DNA of 5,697 nt from Acidobacteriota bacterium (GTDB taxonomy: Bacteria; Acidobacteriota; Thermoanaerobaculia; Multivoradales; JAHZIX01), in the NCBI GenBank assembly GCA_020439725.1, contig JAGQSE010000815.1, positions 1 to 5,697 of the forward strand, read 5' to 3'. Of the stretch, positions 1 to 5,455 are shown in pieces. The stretch's first letter is position 1. The number at the start of each line of letters is the position of its first letter. A program made the translations under genes and the position numbers. A model generated the notes under the pieces. It saw only the letters and a list, made by a program, of their open reading frames with translations. It was not told where the DNA came from and made no database searches.

Positions 1-119
1 GGATGAAGGTTGAGCAGGAGCGCGGCGCTGGCGCCCGAGAAGGCGCCGCCGATCACCACGACGTCGTAGGACTCCGAGGTCGGCTGGCTGCGGGTTTCGG
101 GTCGGGAGCTGCTCTTCAT
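1..119 (-). CDS. FAD/NAD(P)-dependent oxidoreductase, N-terminal fragment (continues off the left edge)
   Basis: Only the first 39 codons are present, read leftwards from an ATG at 119-117. After a polar lead of about 17 residues comes a hydrophobic beta strand and glycine turn, YDVVVIGGAFSGASAALLL (about residues 18-36). This is the dinucleotide-binding Rossmann signature (G-G-x-x-S-G-x-S/A-A) at the start of flavoprotein monooxygenases, geranylgeranyl-reductase-like enzymes and tryptophan-halogenase-like oxidoreductases. By family knowledge this strand-turn-helix binds the ADP part of FAD. The substrate cannot be told from this fragment. The ATG is the only sensible start: the frame stays open upstream to about 222 but holds no ATG, GTG or TTG. 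No strong Shine-Dalgarno is visible, only GGGGCGG about 12 nt upstream. It lies 154 nt downstream of the hotdog dehydratase on the same strand and may share its transcript. The oxidoreductase fold is fairly certain; the subfamily is open. Confidence 0.8.
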   Translation of the reverse strand, partial: MKSSSRPETRSQPTSESYDVVVIGGAFSGASAALLLNLH

Positions 120-273
120 CGCCGGGTACGCCGCCCCTGTCCGGTCCCGGCCGCGGTCGCTGCCGTCTCGGGGATCCTGGCGGAAGGGGATCGACGCGCG
201 AAGTGTACCCGGCGGTCCCGGTAGCAGCAAGGTTCGCCGAGCTCTCGGTGGGAGGCGGGCCCCGAGACCCGGT

Positions 274-741
274 TCAGGAGCCGGCGGGCAGGGCGAAGGT
301 GCCGATGGTCCCGCGGGCGTGGACCGTGGCGCCGTCCTCGGAGCTGACCTTGACCTCGTAGCGCGCCAGGGCGGCGGCACCCCCGGCGCGCTCGACCTCC
401 GCCACGAGGGTTTCGCCGGCGGGCAGGGTCGAAGCGGCCAGCTCGACGCCCAACAGGCTCACCAGGTAGCCGAGCCGCGGCTCCTCGGATCCGTTTCCGG
501 CGTCGGCGAGGACCAGCGCTTCGAGGAGCGCCGCGCTCTGAGCCGCCAGCTCGATGGCGAAGACCGAGGCGGCGCGCCCCTCGCGGGCCATCGGGCTGTC
601 GGCGGGAACCCGTCCGGAGCAGCGGATGAAGCCGTCGCGCCGCTCGAGGATCTCTTCGACCAGCCTCAAGGGCCAGCGATGGGGAACGAGGGACTCGATG
701 GCGACCGGCGCGTCGCCGGCCGATGTCTTGGCAGCGCTCAT
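274..741 (-). CDS. FabZ/ApeP-like hotdog-fold 3-hydroxyacyl-ACP dehydratase
   Basis: A 155-aa protein, the usual size of a single hotdog domain. Near the N-terminus, LVPHRWPLRLVEEILE (residues 18-33) matches the PHR-x-P-x-x-L-V-D-x-I-L opening of FabZ/FabA-type dehydratases. FAIELAAQSAALLEAL (61-76) matches the central helix IE-x-x-A-Q-x-A, whose acidic residue (Glu64 here) is catalytic in the family. LGYLVSLLGVEL follows, resembling the G-Y-L-x-S-L stretch of ApeP-type dehydratases. The expected activity is removal of water from a 3-hydroxyacyl-ACP in the cytoplasm, for fatty acid, aryl-polyene or related polyketide synthesis. The GHFP-type segment that supplies the catalytic His in FabZ is not recognisable between the two motifs, so activity and substrate are uncertain. 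The start is ATG at 741-739; no Shine-Dalgarno is evident. It sits 84 nt after the membrane-protein gene and 154 nt before the oxidoreductase, all on one strand, which suggests an operon. A non-enzymatic or thioesterase-like hotdog is the alternative. Confidence 0.78.
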   Translation of the reverse strand: MSAAKTSAGDAPVAIESLVPHRWPLRLVEEILERRDGFIRCSGRVPADSPMAREGRAASVFAIELAAQSAALLEALVLADAGNGSEEPRLGYLVSLLGVELAASTLPAGETLVAEVERAGGAAALARYEVKVSSEDGATVHARGTIGTFALPAGS

Positions 742-825
742 GGCATCAAGGGCCGGACCGACGCGGCCCCGGCGGGGCGCAGCATACGCGGCCGACCGGG
801 CCGGGTAAAGCAGCCCACCGGCGGC

Positions 826-1500
826 TCATCCGGGCCACAGCGCGAGGCCGCTCTTGACCACCCACCAAAGCCCGACCAGGCGGAAGATCCACAGCAGGTT
901 GCGGAGCCCGAGGAGGTAGAAGTTGTGGAGCGGAAAGGAGACCCGCGTGCGCTTCACCGGTCCGGCGGTGCGATAGCCCAGCGCCGCGAAGAGGACGGTC
1001 AGACCGACCACCAGCTGAAACCCCGAGGTGATCGTCGAGAGCGGTACCTCGAGACCCAGCGCAGTGGCCAGCAGGGCGCCCAGAAGGGCCAGCAACGGCA
1101 GGAAGATGCCGAGCCGGATGGGCCAGCGCCAGGTTTCGACGAAGGCGAAAAACCGCGCCGGGGCGTCGTCGTGGCCGGGGCAGAAGGTCGGTTCCACGAC
1201 CTCCGAGCCGGTGACCAGCTCGAGCCCTGCGCCACCGCCGGCCCGCGGCGGCATCCGGTTGCACCACAGGCACTTCGAGCCTGCCACCGCCTGCATGTAG
1301 GAGCGGGCGATGCGGCGATGGCCGAGCATCACCAAGACACCGAAGGCGAGGCTCCAGCGGATCGGCTCCGGGTGGGCGACGAAGAGAAAGAGGACCAGGG
1401 GGATGAAGAGGAAGAGGGCGACGCCGTCGAAGAGCAGCAGACGCCGGCGGAGCGGGGCCGCGCCCGGTTTTTCCTTCTCGCTCGGTCGGTCAGCGGTCAT
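826..1500 (-). CDS. Multi-pass membrane protein with CxxC...CxxH putative metal site, function unknown
   Basis: I do not recognise this family. From an ATG at 1500-1498 it is 224 aa. A charged, Lys/Glu/Arg-rich cytoplasmic-type N-terminus (1-20) precedes a strongly hydrophobic helix (about 21-42), a second shorter hydrophobic stretch (about 47-60), a soluble insertion (about 61-125), two helices (about 127-148 and 154-175) and a final aromatic-rich helix (about 194-215). The insertion holds KCLWCNRMPP (Cys77, Cys80) and TFCPGHDDAP (Cys107, His110), a CxxC plus CxxH arrangement that could bind zinc or another metal. A GTG start at 1554 would add 18 residues. I prefer the ATG because the added residues look unlike protein and the ATG gives a normal charged N-terminus, but neither start has a convincing Shine-Dalgarno; GAAGGG precedes internal GTG codons at about 1518 and 1512. 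It is the first visible gene of the leftward set, 84 nt ahead of the hotdog gene. Confidence 0.7.
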   Translation of the reverse strand: MTADRPSEKEKPGAAPLRRRLLLFDGVALFLFIPLVLFLFVAHPEPIRWSLAFGVLVMLGHRRIARSYMQAVAGSKCLWCNRMPPRAGGGAGLELVTGSEVVEPTFCPGHDDAPARFFAFVETWRWPIRLGIFLPLLALLGALLATALGLEVPLSTITSGFQLVVGLTVLFAALGYRTAGPVKRTRVSFPLHNFYLLGLRNLLWIFRLVGLWWVVKSGLALWPG

Positions 1501-1605
1501 GGCCGGCGACACTACCACTCGCCCTTCGCGGGCATACGCCCCTCTCGTGGGCACCGGTCACCTGGCGGGTCTTCGCGGGCGTGCTTCGCGATCGCTTTCC
1601 TGGTC

Positions 1606-1634
1606 TCGACCTCGGGAGGTTCCTCTGCTAGTCT
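1606..1634 (+). promoter_or_regulatory. Possible sigma70-type promoter for the receptor gene
   Basis: TCGACC at 1606-1611 (4 of 6 to TTGACA) lies 17 nt before TAGTCT at 1629-1634 (3 of 6 to TATAAT). The latter is preceded by TG one base upstream, an extended -10 arrangement (TGCTAGTCT). The spacing is ideal but the hexamers are weak. Transcription would start near 1641, leaving about 580 nt before the receptor ATG. I saw no better promoter nearer the gene. The call is tentative. Confidence 0.35.
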
Positions 1635-1638
1635 CCGC

Positions 1639-1651
1639 GTTACAGGTTACA
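1639..1651. repeat. Tandem direct repeat GTTACA-G-GTTACA
   Basis: Two exact GTTACA copies (1639-1644 and 1646-1651) are separated by one base, a 7-bp period. They overlap the predicted transcription start of the receptor leader, so they could be a regulator half-site pair or a chance repeat. The short A/T-containing stretch stands out in very GC-rich surroundings. Confidence 0.45.
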
Positions 1652-1652
1652 C

Positions 1653-1672
1653 GGCCCGCTTCCTTCCGGGCC
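1653..1672 (+). other. Stem-loop in receptor leader
   Basis: GGCCCG (1653-1658) pairs perfectly with CGGGCC (1667-1672) around an 8-nt pyrimidine loop. It would form within the first 35 nt of a transcript starting near 1641. No U-tract follows, so it is not a terminator. Confidence 0.45.
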
Positions 1673-1686
1673 CGGCGAAGACCGAG

Positions 1687-1729
1687 GGGTCTCGATGCCG
1701 GGTCGCGGTCGGGAAGAGGCCCGAGACCC
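1687..1729 (+). other. Long stem-loop in receptor leader
   Basis: GGGTCTCG (1687-1694) is the exact reverse complement of CGAGACCC (1722-1729), with 27 nt between them. Inside it GCC (1697-1699) can pair with GGC (1718-1720), extending the helix past a small asymmetric bulge. No terminator-like T run follows. It is a plausible RNA secondary structure in the leader. Confidence 0.45.
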
Positions 1730-1891
1730 GGAACGAATCTAGACCCGCAACGACCTGGGACTCGCCGCCGCCTCCCTTTCGCCGATACCGTACGACCTTC
1801 GATTTCCCTGCCGGCGGTCCAGCTCGAGCGAGTCAGGAAAAGTCCGAGACTCTCAGAGGCTCGTCCACCCCTTCGGGTGTGCCGGACCTCC

Positions 1892-1905
1892 GGGCTCGGT
1901 AGCCC
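1892..1905 (+). other. Short perfect hairpin in receptor leader
   Basis: GGGCT (1892-1896) and AGCCC (1901-1905) form a perfect 5-bp stem with a CGGT tetraloop. Just upstream, CACCC-CTTC-GGGTG (about 1866-1879) can form a second 5-bp stem, so two small hairpins stand side by side. Each alone could be chance in GC-rich DNA; together they make this part of the leader look structured. Confidence 0.35.
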
Positions 1906-2124
1906 TGGCAACAAGGCTTTCGTCCGACCCAAGCGTTTTCTTGAAGGTCCTCTAGCCATGCTTTCACGCCTCCGTCACAAGGATTCCGCCCGCTTCGGGT
2001 AAGACTGTGTCACCGGCTGGATCGTCGACCGTCCGTTCGTGGGAAGGCCCGCGAGCCTGCCGACTTGGATTGCGACCCGCGTGAACTTTCTGAACGTCTT
2101 CGCGCCCTTCGGCGACCTGACCTC

Positions 2125-2143
2125 GCGGCCCGACACGGGCCGC
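2125..2143 (+). other. Perfect GC-rich stem-loop about 80 nt upstream of the receptor start
   Basis: GCGGCCCG (2125-2132), loop ACA, then CGGGCCGC (2136-2143) give a perfect 8-bp all-GC stem with a triloop. There is no T run after it, so it is not an intrinsic terminator. It could act as a pausing or mRNA-stability structure, or as an inverted-repeat operator in DNA. It lies well clear of the ribosome-binding site at 2213-2216 and would not mask it directly. Confidence 0.5.
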
Positions 2144-2212
2144 TGCGCGGTGCGCCTTCGAGATACGAGCTTTCCGATTCCCGTCCACGTCATCGAAAAC
2201 CCCCAAATCACT

Positions 2213-2216
2213 GGAG
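2213..2216 (+). promoter_or_regulatory. Shine-Dalgarno GGAG for the receptor gene
   Basis: GGAG ends 7 nt before the ATG at 2224, near the ideal spacing. It fixes the start at 2224 rather than at the in-frame TTG at 2065, whose 53 extra codons would bury the signal peptide. Confidence 0.8.
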
Positions 2217-2223
2217 ATCCGAG

Positions 2224-5200
2224 ATGAGAACTGTCAGCAGTGCTCTCCTTTGCGCCTTCCTGGTGCTCTGTGCCCCGGCGGTGTTCGCCCAGGGCATCAC
2301 CACCGGCTCGCTCAGCGGCACCATCACCGATCAGGAGGGCGCCGTCCTTCCCGGTGTCATCATCGAGGCGGTGCACCAGCCCACGGGTACGCGGTACAGC
2401 ACCGTTTCCCGTTCGGATGGTCGGTACGCCATCCTCAACGTCCGCGTCGGCGGTCCCTACACCGTCAAGGCGAACCTCGACGGCTTCCAGCCGCAGGAGA
2501 AGACCAACATCTTCGTCGACCTCGGCGAGGACACGGTGGTCAACTTCCAGCTCTCGCTGGGGGCCATCGAAGAGACCCTGACCGTGGTGGCGGACGCCAA
2601 CCCGGTCATCGACAGCACCCACTACGGCGCGGCCAGCAACGTCTCCTCGGAGGCCATCGACACGCTGCCGACCGTGGGTCGCGGTCTCGAGGACTTCGCG
2701 CGCCTCAACCCGAACTTCGCCACCACCGCCAGCAACGACGGTCCGACGTCGATCACCGTGGCCGGCCGCAACAACCGCTACAACTCGATCCTGATCGACG
2801 GCGCGGTCAACAACGACCTCTTCGGTCTCGCCGACAGCGGCACCCCGGGTGGTCAGGCGGAGACCCAGCCGGTGTCGATCGACGCCATCGACTCGCTGCA
2901 GCTCCTGGTGTCGCCCTACGATGTGCGCCAGGGCGGCTTCTCCGGCGGCGGCATCAACGCCATCACCAAGAGCGGCACCAACGCCTTCAAGGGCTCGGTC
3001 TACGGCTATACCCGCGACCAGAGCTTCGTCGGTGACCTCGACGGTCGCGACATCGCCGACTTCTCGCAGGACCAGTACGGCCTGTCGGTCGGCGGTCCGA
3101 TCAGCAAGGACAAGATCTTCTTCTTCTTCAACGGCGAGATCAGCCGCCGCGACCAGCCCACCGGCTTCTCGATCAACGGCAGCGGCCAGCAGTTCGGCCA
3201 CCTCGACGAGGTCAACACCTTCCGCAACATCCTGATCGACCGCTACGGCTTCGATCCGGGTGGCCTCGACGAGCAGATCCGCGGCACCGACAGCGACAAG
3301 TACTTCGGTCGTATCGACTTCAACCTGAGCGACGGCCAGCAGCTCCGCCTGCGTCACAACTACGTCGACGCGTCGAACGACATCATCCGCCCCAACGCCT
3401 TCACCTACGACTTCGAGAGCTACACCTACCAGTTCCTCGACAAGACGAACTCGACGGTGGCGCAGCTCAACAGCGTGTTCGGCAACTTCTACAACGAGGG
3501 CCGGCTGACCTACCAGACGATCCGCGACAACCGTTCGCCGATCAACGGCGTCCGCTTCCCCTACGTCCGCGTGGAGTTCAGCGACGGCACCCGCGTCGAG
3601 GCCGGTTCGGAGCGGTTCTCGACCGCCAACGCCCTCGACCAGGACATCATCGAGTTCACCGACGACCTGACCTGGATCCACGGCGACCACACGGTCACCG
3701 TCGGCACCCACAACGAGTTCTTCAAGTTCCGCAACCTGTTCATCCGCGAGAACTTCGGTGCCTACACCTTCAACAGCCTCGAGAACTTCGAAGCGGGTCT
3801 GGCGGACACCTTCGCCTACAGCTTCTCGAACACCTCGGACCCGCAGCAGGCGGCCGAGTTCAACGCCTACCAGCTGGGGCTCTACGCCGGTGACCAGTGG
3901 AAGGTCCGCCCCGAGCTAACCGTCTACTACGGCCTGCGAGTCGACGCGCCCTTCTTCCCGGACGATCCGACGCGGAACCCGCTCACCGAGCAGGTCTTCG
4001 GTCTGCGCACCGACACCACCCCCGACGGCAACCTGCTGTGGTCGCCTCGCATCGGCTTCAACTGGGACATCGGCGGCACCGGCGAGCAGCAGCTGCGCGG
4101 CGGCATCGGCATCTTCTCGGGCAAGGCGCCCTACGTCTGGTTGTCGAACCAGTACTCGAACACCGGTATCGAGTTCACCCGCCTCTCCGCCTTCGGTGGC
4201 GGCATCCCCTTCGTGGCGGATCCCGATGGCCAGCCGAAGAGCATCGGCGGTGCCTCGACCAGCGAGGTCGACCTCATCGATCCCGACTTCAAGCTGCCCC
4301 AGGTGCTGCGCGTGACCCTCGGGTATGACCGCCAGCTGGGCTTCTGGGACCTCATCGGTTCGGCCGAGGTGATCTGGGCCGACACCCAGGAAGACATCCT
4401 CTACCAGAACCTGAACTACGAGCAGAGCGGCACCCTCTTCGATGGCCGCAAGTCCTTCACCCAGGTCGACCGGACCTTCAGCGACGCCATCTTCCTGACC
4501 AACACCAGCGAAGGTGACCAGCTGTCGGCGAGCATCAAGATCGAGCGGCCCTTCCGCGACGGGCTCTTCGGCTTCATCTCCTACGCCTACGGCGACTCGA
4601 ACTCGATCAACGACGGCACCTCGAGCCAGGCGGTTTCCAACTGGCGCTTCCTGCCCTCCATCGACCCCAACAACCCCGAGGTGAGCCCGTCGAACTTCGA
4701 CATCGCCCACCGCTTCAACGCCGCGCTGTCGTATCGCTTCGGCGCGCGCAACTTCCCGACCACGGTGTCGTTCTTCTACAACGCCCAGTCGGGCCGCCCC
4801 TTCTCGACCACCTTCTCGAACGACATCAACGGTGACCGGCAGGACAACGACCTGCTCTACGTCCCCGCGAGCGCCGACGAGGTGATCGTGACCAACGGCA
4901 CTTGGGAAGATCTCAACAACTACATCAGCGCCGACTCGGGGCTGAGCGCCGCCCGCGGCAAGATCGTCAAGCGCAACGCCAGCCGCGCGCCCTGGACCCA
5001 GCAGCTCGACTTCAAGCTGGCCCAGGACGTCCGCTTCGGCAAGTACGCCTTCCAGATCACCCTCGACATCCTCAACTTCTGGAACCTGATCGACAGCGAT
5101 GCCGGCCGGGTCCAGTACGTGCCCTTCGCCGAGACGTCGCCGGTTCGCTTCGACGGCATCGACGCGGCGACCGGCAAGCCGATCTACCGGCTCAACTTCA

Positions 5201-5280
5201 CCGACCCGGATCGCCGGTTCTCGACCGACGACCTGCGCTCGCGGTGGCAGGCGCAGCTCGGTCTCCGCTTCTCCTTCTGA
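2224..5280 (+). CDS. Oar-like TonB-dependent outer-membrane receptor with carboxypeptidase-regulatory-like domain
   Basis: The protein is 1018 aa. Residues 1-22 are a signal peptide (hydrophobic core ALLCAFLVLC, cleavage likely after AVFA at 22). Residues about 28-112 form a carboxypeptidase-regulatory-like beta-sandwich (SGTITDQEGAVLPGV, then SDGRYAI and YTVKANLDGF). A plug domain follows (about 120-255), with GRNNRYNSILIDGAVNNDLF near 181-200, SPYDVRQGGFSGGGINAITK near 230-249 and SGTN. The rest is a TonB-receptor/Oar-type beta barrel, including GGPISKDKIFFFFNGE near 290-305, and it ends in LGLRFSF with the C-terminal Phe typical of outer-membrane barrels recognised by BAM. Members import ligands energised by TonB-ExbBD or serve surface roles; the ligand is unknown, and no SusD-like partner or transporter gene adjoins it. 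Asn, Asp, Phe and Ile codons end almost always in C, a bias that suggests high expression. It appears monocistronic: strong SD upstream, strong terminator downstream. Confidence 0.94.
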   Translation: MRTVSSALLCAFLVLCAPAVFAQGITTGSLSGTITDQEGAVLPGVIIEAVHQPTGTRYSTVSRSDGRYAILNVRVGGPYTVKANLDGFQPQEKTNIFVDLGEDTVVNFQLSLGAIEETLTVVADANPVIDSTHYGAASNVSSEAIDTLPTVGRGLEDFARLNPNFATTASNDGPTSITVAGRNNRYNSILIDGAVNNDLFGLADSGTPGGQAETQPVSIDAIDSLQLLVSPYDVRQGGFSGGGINAITKSGTNAFKGSVYGYTRDQSFVGDLDGRDIADFSQDQYGLSVGGPISKDKIFFFFNGEISRRDQPTGFSINGSGQQFGHLDEVNTFRNILIDRYGFDPGGLDEQIRGTDSDKYFGRIDFNLSDGQQLRLRHNYVDASNDIIRPNAFTYDFESYTYQFLDKTNSTVAQLNSVFGNFYNEGRLTYQTIRDNRSPINGVRFPYVRVEFSDGTRVEAGSERFSTANALDQDIIEFTDDLTWIHGDHTVTVGTHNEFFKFRNLFIRENFGAYTFNSLENFEAGLADTFAYSFSNTSDPQQAAEFNAYQLGLYAGDQWKVRPELTVYYGLRVDAPFFPDDPTRNPLTEQVFGLRTDTTPDGNLLWSPRIGFNWDIGGTGEQQLRGGIGIFSGKAPYVWLSNQYSNTGIEFTRLSAFGGGIPFVADPDGQPKSIGGASTSEVDLIDPDFKLPQVLRVTLGYDRQLGFWDLIGSAEVIWADTQEDILYQNLNYEQSGTLFDGRKSFTQVDRTFSDAIFLTNTSEGDQLSASIKIERPFRDGLFGFISYAYGDSNSINDGTSSQAVSNWRFLPSIDPNNPEVSPSNFDIAHRFNAALSYRFGARNFPTTVSFFYNAQSGRPFSTTFSNDINGDRQDNDLLYVPASADEVIVTNGTWEDLNNYISADSGLSAARGKIVKRNASRAPWTQQLDFKLAQDVRFGKYAFQITLDILNFWNLIDSDAGRVQYVPFAETSPVRFDGIDAATGKPIYRLNFTDPDRRFSTDDLRSRWQAQLGLRFSF

Positions 5281-5312
5281 GGCGGTTCCGGCGCTTCGTC
5301 GCCTGACCTCGA

Positions 5313-5350
5313 GGCCGGTGCTCGCGACTGTCGCGGGCACCGGCCTTTTT
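5313..5350 (+). terminator. Strong intrinsic (Rho-independent) terminator
   Basis: GGCCGGTGC (5313-5321) pairs exactly with GCACCGGCC (5337-5345). After one T-G wobble the stem continues with CGCGA/TCGCG to a CTG triloop, about 15 bp in all. Five T residues follow at once (5346-5350), then GTT. It begins 32 nt after the receptor stop codon and should end that transcript. On the minus strand no T run follows, so it looks one-directional. Confidence 0.93.
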
Positions 5351-5418
5351 GTTGGGCCTTCTTGCTGTAACCGTCCGGGGTCCCGAATCGGTGGAATGAG
5401 GTTTCGCTCGGACGTAAC

Positions 5419-5449
5419 TTGCTCCGGCTACTTCGAATCGAGCTAGAAT
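5419..5449 (+). promoter_or_regulatory. Possible promoter of the downstream secreted-protein gene
   Basis: TAGAAT at 5444-5449 matches the -10 consensus at 5 of 6 positions. TTGCTC at 5419-5424 is a partial -35 (TTG kept), with a 19-nt spacer that is longer than ideal. It lies between the receptor terminator and the next gene, where a promoter is expected. The start point would fall near 5455-5457, on or next to the likely start codon. Confidence 0.45.
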
Positions 5450-5455
5450 TCTTTG

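Larger units (their letters stand above)
1501..2223. other. Divergent intergenic region, about 720 bp, no convincing gene
   Basis: Open frames cross this stretch on both strands, but their translations are low-complexity Arg/Gly/Pro/Ser text with no recognisable domain, and none has a Shine-Dalgarno. The region separates the leftward membrane-protein operon from the rightward receptor. It contains a possible promoter for the receptor, a tandem GTTACA repeat and several inverted repeats listed separately. On the minus strand I could not find a convincing -35/-10 pair for the leftward operon. Short repeats also occur: CTTCGCGGGC at 1524-1533 and 1571-1580, and the palindrome GCGATCGC at 1588-1595. 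Most of it is probably the untranslated leader of the receptor mRNA, or hides an RNA element. Confidence 0.6.

Noticed and set aside
766..778. Small hairpin GCCCC-GGC-GGGGC between the membrane-protein and hotdog genes, considered as a terminator
   Set aside because: The stem is only 5 bp and no T run follows on the minus strand, so it is unlikely to stop transcription.
1501..1554. GTG start at 1554 for the membrane protein
   Set aside because: Possible, but the 18 extra residues look non-protein-like and the ATG at 1500 gives a natural charged N-terminus. Kept as an alternative only.
319..1902. A 527-codon open frame on the plus strand
   Set aside because: It runs antisense to the hotdog and membrane-protein genes, both with recognisable motifs or transmembrane pattern. 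Its translation is Arg/Gly/Glu/Gln-rich low-complexity text, as expected opposite GC-rich genes.
1558..1959. Minus-strand 133-codon frame in the intergenic region
   Set aside because: Arg/Gly/Ser-rich translation without hydrophobic core, motif or Shine-Dalgarno; it looks like random GC-rich sequence.
1860..2010. Cobalamin, c-di-GMP (GEMM) or TPP riboswitch in the leader
   Set aside because: None of the conserved core boxes of these classes that I know could be found, so no known class is claimed.
2065..2223. N-terminal extension of the receptor from TTG 2065
   Set aside because: The extension is Arg/Pro-rich, lacks a ribosome-binding site and would place the signal peptide internally. The ATG at 2224 has GGAG at the right spacing.
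1975..3711. A 578-codon open frame on the minus strand
   Set aside because: It is the antisense shadow of the receptor and its leader, a repetitive Val/Asp/Glu/Ala-rich translation without domains.
3916..5340. A 474-codon open frame on the minus strand
   Set aside because: Same kind of antisense shadow over the receptor barrel region. It also crosses the intrinsic terminator, and its translation shows no domain.
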